A stretch of 64,000 nt of DNA from positions 62,001 to 126,000 of the forward strand of contig NZ_JACRWD010000002.1 in the NCBI RefSeq assembly GCF_014306135.1. Direction: 5' to 3'. This document shows, one piece after another, positions 25,618 to 34,842 of the stretch (its first letter is position 1; every line of letters begins with the position of its first letter). Made by a program: the position numbers and the translations under genes. The notes under the pieces are model-generated. The model made no database searches, was not told the DNA's origin, and was given only the letters and a program-made list of their open reading frames with translations. The DNA comes from Paraclostridium hominis (GTDB taxonomy: Bacteria > Bacillota > Clostridia > Peptostreptococcales > Peptostreptococcaceae).

Positions 25618-27633
25618 TTACCTTGAATATTTGTCTATTAGTTTTAAAACTATATTTTTATCATCTGTATTTATAATTGTTTCTATATTATCTTTATCTC
25701 TAAGCATCTGAGTTAAACAAGCAAGTGCTTTTATATGTGATTGCTTATCTTTAGGTGCTAAAGTTACTATCATTTTCACATTATGATTTTCATCATTAGA
25801 AAACTTAATTTTATTTTTAAATGTAGTAATACTCATTCCCAACTTATTTACACCGTTTTCAGGATTAGCATGAGGCATAGCAACATTTTGTGCTATTACT
25901 ATATATGGTCCTAATTGGACTACATTATCTATACAAGCATTCACATATGAATTTTCGATATATCCAAGTTTTATAAGATTTTCTGATGCTACTAATATAG
26001 CCTCTTTCCAATCGCTAGCTTCTTTATTTAAACTTATAGTGTCTTCGTATAAAAGTTCTTTAAGTGTAGCTTTTTGAATTTTTGACTTCTCTCTACTGTT
26101 AATTATTATAGTTTTTATTTCTTCTCTCAATTTTTCTTTATCTGAAATATTTGCATGTCTTTCAATACTACTCATAATCTTATCTATTGTTTCTTGTTCT
26201 TTGTTAAATGTCGATTGAGCATTTGAAATTTGAGATACTAAATTTTTCTTATCTAAATCTGTAAGTACTGGACTTACTTTTATAAACTTAGATACATCTT
26301 CATCAATATCTACAGTACTTATAGCAAAATCATAATACTTATCGTATTGTTTAAACTTTTCTAAAGATAAGATATCTTCTATTTCAATAAGGTCAAATAA
26401 CTCTTGTATCTGATTTTTTAATAATTGAGAAGTAGCCATACCAAAATTGCATACTATAACAATTTTAGGAATTTTTATTTCTACACCCATCTTACTTGTA
26501 TATCCACCAAAATACATAGATACATATGCAATTTCATCTTCATTTAAAAACATATCCATTAAATTGTCTACATGTTTTATAGCTTGCTTAGTAAATTGAT
26601 ATATAGATTTATACTTTTTCTTAATTTCATTTTTTACTATGTTGGGATAATACACACCATATTTAATTCTAAATAAAGAAGGCATTAAATGATTAAGTAT
26701 GTCTTTTTCCAAAGTTTCATAATCATCAATTGATATACATGATATTTTTTCAAACTCTTTTATCATCATCTTAACTGAAGAAATATATTCACCTTTTAAT
26801 TTGTGTTCATTGAAAAATTTTCTAATATCATTATCACTAACCAAAAATGTTTGTATATAGTAAACTTCCATATCACTTATATCCTTAGCTATGATATTTC
26901 TTATAATATTCAACAATACTTCAGCATCATTATTAGAAGTTAGATTTTGTAAAAATTGAATATCTTCTTTATGAAAACAGTTCATGCTTTTCTTGTAATA
27001 ATATTTATAAAAAATAGTTAAATACATTAAGATGTAATTTAGATTATTATGTTTTAAAATATCTAAGTCTAATTTTTCAATTTCTGTTTTTATATATTTG
27101 TATTCTTCAATTAGTTCATATTCATAAAAAAGGTATCCATACTCATTGTATAAGTTTATAAACAAGTATCTTTTTTCTTTTTCTTTTCCTTCTAATACAT
27201 ATCCCCCTTGAGTGTTAAGAATTAAGTTATATTTATTTATATATTTCTTAACTTCTTTGATATCACCTAAAATAGTGTTTCTACTTACATATAGACTGTC
27301 ACAATATTTTTCTATAGTCGATTTTTCTAAACCTATTAGTAAATCTATAATTATTTTTATACTTCTTTCTTTTGGTGATAGTATATAATCATCTGTTGAG
27401 TATTTTAATAATTTTTTTATATCATCTTTGTCACATGGGTTTATGTGATATCCTAGGTTTCTAATGTTTGTTATCTCTAGTCCGCTTTTTTGTAAGTATT
27501 CATTTATTTTAGATATATCATAATAAGCAGTTCTTTTAGACACATTTAATGACTTCATTATTTTTTCAAGCTTTGTATAATCATTATTTAATAGTATGTC
27601 TAATATTTTTTGTAACCTTATGTTGAGTTGCAT
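25618..27633 (-). CDS. BglG/MtlR-type PRD transcriptional regulator with EIIB and EIIA domains
   Basis: Activator controlled by PTS phosphorylation, 671 residues. The domains run: N-terminal HTHs (about 5-150, TKLEKIMKSLNVSKRTAYYDIS and STIEKYCDSLYVSRNTILGDI), two PRDs (about 175-385), an EIIB-like domain with C395 (VIVCNFGMATSQ), and a C-terminal EIIA with NVAMPHANPENG. Some PRD histidines look replaced (LMYLTIFYKY and YVSMYFGG where a His is usual), so control may rest on the EIIB and EIIA sites. The ATG after GAAAGGGAT is chosen over an in-frame start at 27678. It is the first gene of the PTS operon. Confidence 0.87.
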   Translation of the reverse strand: MQLNIRLQKILDILLNNDYTKLEKIMKSLNVSKRTAYYDISKINEYLQKSGLEITNIRNLGYHINPCDKDDIKKLLKYSTDDYILSPKERSIKIIIDLLIGLEKSTIEKYCDSLYVSRNTILGDIKEVKKYINKYNLILNTQGGYVLEGKEKEKRYLFINLYNEYGYLFYEYELIEEYKYIKTEIEKLDLDILKHNNLNYILMYLTIFYKYYYKKSMNCFHKEDIQFLQNLTSNNDAEVLLNIIRNIIAKDISDMEVYYIQTFLVSDNDIRKFFNEHKLKGEYISSVKMMIKEFEKISCISIDDYETLEKDILNHLMPSLFRIKYGVYYPNIVKNEIKKKYKSIYQFTKQAIKHVDNLMDMFLNEDEIAYVSMYFGGYTSKMGVEIKIPKIVIVCNFGMATSQLLKNQIQELFDLIEIEDILSLEKFKQYDKYYDFAISTVDIDEDVSKFIKVSPVLTDLDKKNLVSQISNAQSTFNKEQETIDKIMSSIERHANISDKEKLREEIKTIIINSREKSKIQKATLKELLYEDTISLNKEASDWKEAILVASENLIKLGYIENSYVNACIDNVVQLGPYIVIAQNVAMPHANPENGVNKLGMSITTFKNKIKFSNDENHNVKMIVTLAPKDKQSHIKALACLTQMLRDKDNIETIINTDDKNIVLKLIDKYSR

Positions 27634-27677
27634 ATCTGATATCCCTTTCTTGATTTTATTATACTTTATTATAATCA

Positions 27678-27716
27678 TTGCACAAAAGTCAAAATTAAAG
27701 CACTATATAAGTGCAA
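27678..27716. promoter_or_regulatory. Nested inverted repeats upstream of the PTS operon
   Basis: TTGCAC (27678) and GTGCAA (27711) are inverted; within the right arm lies GCACT-ATATA-AGTGC (27700-27714). TATAAT boxes lie just downstream on the minus strand. It is a plausible operator for the PRD regulator itself. Confidence 0.4.
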
Positions 27717-27751
27717 TAAATTGTACTCTGGTGTTAAAACATATATAAATA

Positions 27752-27793
27752 TAAAAAAACTGAAGGCTAGTTTTACTTTGCCTTCAGCTTTAT
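27752..27793 (-). terminator. Terminator of galU copy 1
   Basis: CTGAAGGC and GCCTTCAG arms; TTTTTTTATATT follows on the minus strand. It marks the end of the glycan locus. Confidence 0.8.
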
Positions 27794-27802
27794 GTATATT
27801 TA

Positions 27803-28729
27803 TTAATTTATTTCTATATCGACTGCAACCTCATCTATAACAAACTCAGTACTTTTAGCTTCATCAATCTTTTTTGTTAAAAAGTTCATAAATTCATCTC
27901 TAAGTTCTGGTCTTTTAAGTGCAAAGTCTACTGTAGCTTCTAAGAATCCTAATTTATCACCTACATCATATCTTATTCCTTCAAAGTTATATGCATATAT
28001 AGCTTCATACTTTGCTAAAGTTTTAAGCGCATCTGTAAGTTGTATCTCTCCACCTTTTCCTGGCGCTTGCTTTTCAAGTATTTCAAATATATCAGGAGTT
28101 ATAATATATCTTCCTAGTATAGCTATATTTGACGGAGCTTCTTCAACTTGTGGCTTTTCAACCATATCATTAACTTTGTATACTCTATCTTCTATGTATT
28201 TAACATCTAGTATACCGTACTTATCTGTATCTTCTTTAGCTACTTCTTGGACTCCTAATATAGAAGTATTATATTCATTATATACTCTTATAATTTGTTT
28301 TAGACAAGGCTCCTGGCTATCTACTATATCATCCCCTAATAATACAGCAAATGGCTCATTTCCCACAAAGCTCTTTGCACAGTATATAGCATCTCCAAGT
28401 CCTTTTGGCTCTTTCTGGCGTATAAAGTATATATCTACCATGTTAGAGATATCTTGTACCATTTTTAACATTTCTATTTTTCCCTTTTGTTCAAGTTCTA
28501 ACTCTAGTTCAATAGAACGATCAAAGTGATCTTCTATACTTTTTTTACTTCTTCCTGTTACTATCAATATCTCTTCTATCCCTGATTGTACAGATTCTTC
28601 TATTATGTATTGTAGAGTTGGTTTATCAACTATCGGAAGCATTTCCTTTGGTTGAGATTTTGTTGCTGGTAAAAATCTTGTTCCTAATCCAGCTGCGGGT
28701 ATAACTGCTTTTCTTACTTTCTTTTTCAT
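27803..28729 (-). CDS. galU: UTP-glucose-1-phosphate uridylyltransferase, copy 1
   Basis: Makes UDP-glucose from UTP and glucose 1-phosphate in the cytosol. The 308 residues carry the nucleotide-binding AAGLGTRFLPATKSQPKEMLPI (about 12-33), LLGDDIVD (about 131) and VEKPQVEEAPSN (about 191). The ribosome site is GGGAGG. It lies 66 bases after murJ copy 2, probably read from the same transcript. A second galU at 47674 is about 85 percent identical by eye, so each glycan operon has its own supply. Confidence 0.95.
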   Translation of the reverse strand: MKKKVRKAVIPAAGLGTRFLPATKSQPKEMLPIVDKPTLQYIIEESVQSGIEEILIVTGRSKKSIEDHFDRSIELELELEQKGKIEMLKMVQDISNMVDIYFIRQKEPKGLGDAIYCAKSFVGNEPFAVLLGDDIVDSQEPCLKQIIRVYNEYNTSILGVQEVAKEDTDKYGILDVKYIEDRVYKVNDMVEKPQVEEAPSNIAILGRYIITPDIFEILEKQAPGKGGEIQLTDALKTLAKYEAIYAYNFEGIRYDVGDKLGFLEATVDFALKRPELRDEFMNFLTKKIDEAKSTEFVIDEVAVDIEIN

Positions 28730-28795
28730 AATATGCCTCCCTAATTTATGTAAAAATAAATACCCTTAATTCACGTAATTAAATGCATTTTGATT

Positions 28796-30340
28796 TTATG
28801 CTTTTTTTACCTTTTTCTTTACCATATCTATTAGCATATCTATCTCTTCTACCTTAAACACCTTAACTAATAAAGCATATACAATGACTCCTACTCCTAC
28901 AGATCCTCCTAGAGATATAGCTTCTTGTATAAATCCTAATCCTAACATTCCATTAAAGAACTTATAAACAAAATAAGTAACAACTCCCATTACTAAACTT
29001 GCTATTAATGATTTAAAAAATGTATTTTTTATCTTATCTTGTCCATAATATCCTATCTTTTTCTTTAAACTACCAAATAGTAATAATATACATGTAATAG
29101 CTGATAAACTTGTAGCTAATGCTAGTCCACCATGTCCCATAACTTTTACTAACGTTATATTCAACACGATATTAAGAGCTACAGCTATCATACCATTTAT
29201 CATTGGTGTTTTAGTATCTTTTAAAGAGTAGAACACTTTGCCTAATATATCTCTTAATCCAAATCCAATCATACCTACTGAATAAAATACTAATGCAGTT
29301 GCTGTAAGAGCAGTAGATTTTTCATCAAAAGCTCCTCTTTGGAATAATATTCTTACCACAGGTGTAGCCAACACTATCGCTCCTACTGATGCTGGTAATA
29401 CTAATAAGTTTACACAGTTTACACTTGTTGCTACCGATTCTGCAAACTTTTCCCTATTATCTTCAGTAGATAACTTAGATAATGTAGGATATATGACAGC
29501 CGATAATGTAGCTATAAATAAACCCATAACAAATCCATTTAATCTATTCGCATTGTTTAGTGCAGTTATAACTCCATCCCCTAGTCCCGATGCTAAACTT
29601 CTATCAACCATAGTATTTACTTGATTAACAGCAACACCTATAAATACAGGAACTACTAGCCATAACATCTTCTTAAGATATTTATCTTTAAGGCTTATAA
29701 CTGGCTTAAATCTATATCCTTTTTTAATAGCAAATGGAACCTGGAATAAAAATTGAGATACCATCCCAAGTAACCCTCCTATTGCTAATATATTTATATT
29801 TTTAGTAAGTGCACTTATTATTATCGATACTATTATAATTACATTATTAGGAAAACCTATCATGCCTGGTATAGCAAAATCACCTTGTATTTGTAAGTAT
29901 GCAGTCATTATATTACTAAGCCCTATAAATATAATTCCGATCATCAATATTCTAACAAATCGAACAGTTAGTATTAGTTTTTCTCCTGTAAAATTCATTG
30001 CAAACAACTTTACTAAAGGTTGTGCAAATATGTACCCAAATATAGCTAATAGTAGGCTTAAAATTACTACAATACATACTATATTGTTAGAAAATTTTAG
30101 AGCTCTTTTTTCTCCTCCATTTTCTAGCGCCTCGTGATATAAAGGTATAAATGTTGTTGCTATAGCTAATCCTATTGCTGCGAATAATACTAATGGTATA
30201 TTCATAGCAGTTATATATATGTCACTATATGCACTTGTTCCATAAAAGTATCCTAGTACTATCTCTCTTGCAAATCCTACTACTTTAGATAACATAGTAA
30301 CTACCATAAGCCAAAATGCCGATTTCGCTAAATTACTCAT
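28796..30340 (-). CDS. murJ: MurJ/MviN-family flippase, copy 2
   Basis: A 514-residue protein with about 14 transmembrane helices, nearly collinear with copy 1 and with the same signatures (MSNLAKSAFWLMVVTMLSKVVG, GVAVNQVNTMVDRSLASG, FQRGAFDEKST). Its position between ugd and galU at the end of the glycan operon, and the lack of any PST-type Wzx in either operon, make it a candidate flippase for the polymer repeat unit; this is inference. The ribosome site is GGGAGGAAG. Confidence 0.9.
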   Translation of the reverse strand: MSNLAKSAFWLMVVTMLSKVVGFAREIVLGYFYGTSAYSDIYITAMNIPLVLFAAIGLAIATTFIPLYHEALENGGEKRALKFSNNIVCIVVILSLLLAIFGYIFAQPLVKLFAMNFTGEKLILTVRFVRILMIGIIFIGLSNIMTAYLQIQGDFAIPGMIGFPNNVIIIVSIIISALTKNINILAIGGLLGMVSQFLFQVPFAIKKGYRFKPVISLKDKYLKKMLWLVVPVFIGVAVNQVNTMVDRSLASGLGDGVITALNNANRLNGFVMGLFIATLSAVIYPTLSKLSTEDNREKFAESVATSVNCVNLLVLPASVGAIVLATPVVRILFQRGAFDEKSTALTATALVFYSVGMIGFGLRDILGKVFYSLKDTKTPMINGMIAVALNIVLNITLVKVMGHGGLALATSLSAITCILLLFGSLKKKIGYYGQDKIKNTFFKSLIASLVMGVVTYFVYKFFNGMLGLGFIQEAISLGGSVGVGVIVYALLVKVFKVEEIDMLIDMVKKKVKKA

Positions 30341-30449
30341 AACTTCCTCCCGGTTTTAATGTTGTATTATATACAAATGTATGTAAATTTAAAATAAATA
30401 TATATATTTGCATATAATTATAGTTACTATAATATATATATTATATTTA

Positions 30450-30500
30450 ACAAATGGAGAATAAATGCAAATGCCTTTATTCTCCATTTGTTAATATTTA
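30450..30500 (-). terminator. Hairpin between ugd copy 1 and murJ copy 2
   Basis: ACAAATGGAGAATAAA pairs with TTTATTCTCCATTTGT. The T-tract on the minus strand is poor (TTAAATATAAT), so termination may be partial and allow read-through to murJ and galU. Confidence 0.65.
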
Positions 30501-30507
30501 AATTTAT

Positions 30508-31674
30508 TTAATCTCTATTAAATAAGTCTCTCGTGTAAACTTTATCTTCTACATCACTTAACTCTTTAGCTAACCTATTCGATACAATGACATCACACAT
30601 ATTTTTAAATTTATCTAAATCACTAATAACTTTAGAGTTATAAAAAGTATCTTCTTTTAATGCTGGCTCATATACAACAACTTCAATACCTTTACCTTTT
30701 ATTCGTTTCATTATACCTTGTATGGATGATGATCTAAAATTATCCGAGTTAGTTTTCATCGTTAATCTATAAATCCCTACAACTTTAGGTTTTCTAGCTA
30801 TTATCTGATCTGCTATATGATCTTTTCTAGTTCTATTTGCATCTACTATAGCACCAATGATATTGTTAGGCACATCTTCATAATTCGCTCTTAACTGTTT
30901 AGTATCTTTTGGTAAACAGTATCCACCATATCCAAATGAAGGATTATTGTAATGAGTTCCTATTCTTGGATCTAATCCAACCCCTTCTATAATTTGTTTC
31001 GAATCTAATCCTCTAATTTCTGCATATGTATCTAGTTCATTAAAGTAAGCTACTCTAAGCGCTAAATATGTGTTAGAAAATAATTTTACTGCTTCTGCCT
31101 CTGTAGAGTTAGTAAATAAAACTGGAATATCTTCCTTTATAGCTCCTTCAGTAAGGAGTTGTGCAAATCTTTCTGCTCTGTCTGATTTCTCTCCTACTAT
31201 TATTCTGGAAGGATATAAATTATCATATAGAGCTTTTCCTTCTCTAAGAAATTCTGGTGAAAATATTATATTGTCTGTTTTAAACATAGTTCTTACTTTT
31301 TCTGTATATCCTACCGGCACAGTTGATTTTATAATCATAGTAGCATCTGGATTTATAGCCAATACATTAGCTATAACAGCTTCAACCGTTCGAGTATTAA
31401 AGTAATTTTTATCTGGATCATAGTTCGTTGGAGTAGATATTATTACGTAATCTGCTTTCTCATATGCTTTAAATACATCTGTTGTAGCAACTAAATTCAA
31501 TTTTTTATTCAATAAATATTCTTCTATCTCTTTATCTACTATAGGAGATTTTTTGTTATTAATCATGTCTACTTTTTCTTGTATTATATCTACTGCAACG
31601 ACTTCATTATATTGCGCTAATAATACCGCATTAGATAAACCCACATATCCAGTTCCTGCTATAGCTATTTTCAT
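30508..31674 (-). CDS. ugd: UDP-glucose 6-dehydrogenase, copy 1
   Basis: Oxidises UDP-glucose to UDP-glucuronate with NAD. Of 388 residues, the Rossmann motif IAGTGYVGLSNA is at the N-terminus and the catalytic cysteine is C253 in GYGGYCLPKDTKQL; KSTVPVGYT and FSPEFLREGKALYD also match. ATG at 31674 is used since GAGGGGTG is 6 bases upstream; the GTG at 31683 is part of that site. It is the last gene of the operon that begins at 47328. Ugd copy 2 at 48620 is about 85 percent identical by eye. Confidence 0.93.
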   Translation of the reverse strand: MKIAIAGTGYVGLSNAVLLAQYNEVVAVDIIQEKVDMINNKKSPIVDKEIEEYLLNKKLNLVATTDVFKAYEKADYVIISTPTNYDPDKNYFNTRTVEAVIANVLAINPDATMIIKSTVPVGYTEKVRTMFKTDNIIFSPEFLREGKALYDNLYPSRIIVGEKSDRAERFAQLLTEGAIKEDIPVLFTNSTEAEAVKLFSNTYLALRVAYFNELDTYAEIRGLDSKQIIEGVGLDPRIGTHYNNPSFGYGGYCLPKDTKQLRANYEDVPNNIIGAIVDANRTRKDHIADQIIARKPKVVGIYRLTMKTNSDNFRSSSIQGIMKRIKGKGIEVVVYEPALKEDTFYNSKVISDLDKFKNMCDVIVSNRLAKELSDVEDKVYTRDLFNRD

Positions 31675-31719
31675 ACTATTCACCCCTCATATAGTTTCTT
31701 TTCTAATCATTACATGAAT

Positions 31720-32886
31720 TTATTTTAATTTTTTTATTCTTTTAATTACATATTTTAGCCATTCTGTATACTTAAACTTAGTATACTCTAATAAGTCTCC
31801 TTTATTTGCTTCACCTTGATAGTACAAGTGTGAATTGTATCTATGTATTTTTGATTTGATATAATTTTTTTCAATAATACTAGTATCGTATAAGAATATA
31901 CCATTTCCTTCTATTTGATTTATTACATTCATCTCATGTGGCTTTAATTCTAAACCAAATGACTTAATAATTCTAAAATCTTCTAATCGAGTCGTTAACC
32001 AGTATTTTTTATTTTCTTTATTTTGCTTCATTCCATATATGTCAATGCATAACTCACCTCTGTCTATTCCTAGCATATCCCCTAGGTCCTCTCTTTCAAA
32101 GAATGAATCATACTTTATTGCATTTTTATTAAACGGCATAAATTTATATTCTTTTTTCCCATACATTAAATCTGTTTGGTATGCAGGGCTATTGGCAATT
32201 GCATGGCTTCCCATATTATTAAAATTACTTGAGTGACTTATATTTGGATATACAAAGTATTTATTATTCTCTATACAGTACCTTATGTGATACTTTAACC
32301 ATGATTTATTTGACCATTGGAATAAATTTGAGGGAACTTTATTTGAATACTCAAAGCTATCACCATTTTTATTATACCATTCCATAAAATTATTCCATTC
32401 TTTTCTGCTCCATACTTGTCCCCATGATTGCGCATATTGTATAAAGAATGAATCAAATTCGTTTTTTTCATTTTCAAAAACTTTTGAAGCATCTATATTT
32501 CGCTTATGCTTGTATAAAGATATTCCTGCTATATTTTCATTATTTTCATAAAATTTAATTGCTTGTTTAGTATAGTTGTAAAAATACGGTGAGACATAAG
32601 TGTCATCTTCTAATACTACTATGTATTCATATTCTTTAGTCAAGTTTCCACACTCAATTACATGTTTTTTCAACCCTAACCTCTCACTCCTAATTATTAC
32701 TGTTTTATTTCCAAACTTCCAATTAAATTCTTTTACATACTTGTATAAATCTTCATTACCGCTATTATCAATACTAATAATTAAATCTATACAATCATCA
32801 TATACCGCTCTATCCAAAGATTTAAGCAATCTTTCTATACAATGCAATCTATCATATCCAATTACTACAATAGCTATATTATCCAT
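31720..32886 (-). CDS. Glycosyltransferase, GT-A (family 2-like)
   Basis: Cytosolic or membrane-associated sugar transferase of 388 residues. The N-terminal nucleotide-sugar domain starts IAIVVIGYDRLHCIERLLKSL and has the metal motif LEDDTYVS (about 94). The C-terminal half is specific and rich in aromatic residues. No transmembrane helix. It overlaps the end of the acetyltransferase gene by 8 bases, so it is translationally coupled. Donor and acceptor are unknown. Confidence 0.78.
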   Translation of the reverse strand: MDNIAIVVIGYDRLHCIERLLKSLDRAVYDDCIDLIISIDNSGNEDLYKYVKEFNWKFGNKTVIIRSERLGLKKHVIECGNLTKEYEYIVVLEDDTYVSPYFYNYTKQAIKFYENNENIAGISLYKHKRNIDASKVFENEKNEFDSFFIQYAQSWGQVWSRKEWNNFMEWYNKNGDSFEYSNKVPSNLFQWSNKSWLKYHIRYCIENNKYFVYPNISHSSNFNNMGSHAIANSPAYQTDLMYGKKEYKFMPFNKNAIKYDSFFEREDLGDMLGIDRGELCIDIYGMKQNKENKKYWLTTRLEDFRIIKSFGLELKPHEMNVINQIEGNGIFLYDTSIIEKNYIKSKIHRYNSHLYYQGEANKGDLLEYTKFKYTEWLKYVIKRIKKLK

Positions 32887-33556
32887 TTAATTGCTCCTTT
32901 ATAAACTCATCTATATTGCTAAATTTATCTATATTATCAATAATCCACTCTTCACTTCTATCCCACCATTTTAATTCATTTAAAATAGTTATTTGCTCAT
33001 CTGTAAATCTTTGTCCTATTTTTTTAGCTGGAACTCCTCCGTATATATAATATGGTTTACAATCTTTCGTAACTAGTGAATTAGCACCAATTATAGCTCC
33101 ATTTCCTATCTTCACACCACTAATTAGGCTCACATTGTCACCTATCCATACATCATTTCCGATAATAACTTTAAATGCTTTATTTTCATTGTTACTTTCA
33201 TCAAATAATTGTTTTTCCACATATGTAAACCCAGCTTGCTTTTTTAAAGAAAAAAAAGCAGGATGAGTCGATACAAATATTTTCGTAGGATGAGTACCCA
33301 TAATTAGATTTATATTGGATGCTATTGAACAATATTTACCTATCCTCATACTTGCTAAATTATTATTTCTACCCGTGTAAGTTCCATAACCTATATATGA
33401 GTTTGATATTATATTGTTTTCTCCAATGCGGTTTCCACCTTCTACTACAGTTTTAAAATTCACTCTTGTTTTTTTCCCTATAGATACACTTTTTCCTAAT
33501 TCCATTTTTTTTCGTAAAATATAAAATACTAATCTTTTTACTACCTCATTCACCAA
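32879..33556 (-). CDS. Hexapeptide-repeat acyltransferase (CatB/LbH type)
   Basis: Left-handed beta-helix acetyltransferase, 225 residues, probably decorating a sugar of the repeat unit with O-acetyl. Hexapeptide ladders are visible (IGENNIISNSYIGYGTYTG, IGNDVWIGDNVSLISGVKIGNGAIIGANSLVTKD), with the candidate catalytic histidine in MGTHP or STHP near residues 87-97 and a GGVPAKKIGQRF end. The start is TTG at 33556 or GTG at 33553, both after GAGGAG. Confidence 0.82.
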   Translation of the reverse strand: MVNEVVKRLVFYILRKKMELGKSVSIGKKTRVNFKTVVEGGNRIGENNIISNSYIGYGTYTGRNNNLASMRIGKYCSIASNINLIMGTHPTKIFVSTHPAFFSLKKQAGFTYVEKQLFDESNNENKAFKVIIGNDVWIGDNVSLISGVKIGNGAIIGANSLVTKDCKPYYIYGGVPAKKIGQRFTDEQITILNELKWWDRSEEWIIDNIDKFSNIDEFIKEQLNG

Positions 33557-33627
33557 ATCACACTCCTCAACTTTAACTTAATTAATTTTAATTTTTTCAT
33601 AATTTACATAACTAATAAATTGTATCA

Positions 33628-34842
33628 TTATACTTTTGATATTCTTTCTAAATAAATAGTTTGATCTAATACTCTCTTTGTCATTCCATTTATAATACAC
33701 ATAACTATAAATATATAAGGTACACCTTGTAATATAGGCTCTACTGAAAAATTCAGCAATAATGCTGAATATATAGACAATACCATATATTTATCTTCTT
33801 TTTTTATTCCGTTATGTTTCATAAATTTAATTATAGTTATCAAAGTCATTATAGTGTATATAACTAAAATAAAAAATGGTAAAATACCAACCTCTATAAC
33901 TGTATCTAACCATAAGTTATGGGCGTAATTTAAACTTCCCTGAATTTTATTTCCTCCTAAAGGATATTCAAACATTTCATCAATTACGGTTTCATACATT
34001 TCAAATCTTGGGTCTTTATCTAATTCAGTTTCATATTCACTATGTACACGCTTATACAAAGGCGATTGTTGATATATATTTTTAAAATCAAAAACATTAT
34101 ATATAGCAAATGCTACAACAATCAGCAATACTAGATTAATTAAAAATTTTTTTACTATCTTTTTATTATATCTATTTATAAATAGATATAATATTGTATT
34201 TATCATAAATACAATAGCTACTATAACTAAAATACTTCTAGATGCAGTCTGTGTTGTTGAAAATATTGAAAACAAAACACATCCTATAATTATAAGTTTT
34301 AATCCAAAATTTTTTTCTATAAATATAGAATAAAATACTAAACTACAAATCATTGTAAATAAAACTCCTTGTAGTGTAGCTGTCATAGCTATACCTGACC
34401 ATATATCGGGTATATGTCTTCCATCCATTCCCTTTTTTAAAAAAAATATCATATTTAATGCTCCATGAATAAACGTTCCGAATGCTAATATAAGTAATGC
34501 ATGTTTAATCTTTATACCATTAATTTCCCCACATATATGGTATCCAACTATATACGCGATTATCGGGCCTATCCAAATTACAATAAAACTTTGCAAACTT
34601 ATAGGATTATATATTTTATATATTAAAAAATATAGCGTAAAGCATATCGATAATACAATAAGCTCATATGTTATATATAAATATCTTTTTTTTGTCAACA
34701 TCCAAATGGAAAAATTAAACATTAATATTAATATTATATAATTTGATTTATTTAAGAAATCAATTGCAAATAAAAATATGGTCAATATTAATAATACGTC
34801 AATTAAGCTACCTTCATTTTTTAATTTATTTCTTTTTATCAT
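33628..34842 (-). CDS. Wzy-like O-antigen polymerase (operon II)
   Basis: Integral membrane protein of 404 residues with about ten or eleven helices and a large outside loop around residues 255-300 (FKNIYQQSPLYKRVHSEYETELDKDPRFEMYE...YAHNLWLDTVIEVG). This is the layout of polymerases and ligases (Wzy/WaaL). LNYAHNLWLD is a common Wzy_C-type signature. It overlaps the glycosyltransferase upstream by 17 bases. Expected to polymerise the undecaprenyl-linked repeat unit outside the membrane. Confidence 0.78.
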   Translation of the reverse strand: MIKRNKLKNEGSLIDVLLILTIFLFAIDFLNKSNYIILILMFNFSIWMLTKKRYLYITYELIVLSICFTLYFLIYKIYNPISLQSFIVIWIGPIIAYIVGYHICGEINGIKIKHALLILAFGTFIHGALNMIFFLKKGMDGRHIPDIWSGIAMTATLQGVLFTMICSLVFYSIFIEKNFGLKLIIIGCVLFSIFSTTQTASRSILVIVAIVFMINTILYLFINRYNKKIVKKFLINLVLLIVVAFAIYNVFDFKNIYQQSPLYKRVHSEYETELDKDPRFEMYETVIDEMFEYPLGGNKIQGSLNYAHNLWLDTVIEVGILPFFILVIYTIMTLITIIKFMKHNGIKKEDKYMVLSIYSALLLNFSVEPILQGVPYIFIVMCIINGMTKRVLDQTIYLERISKV

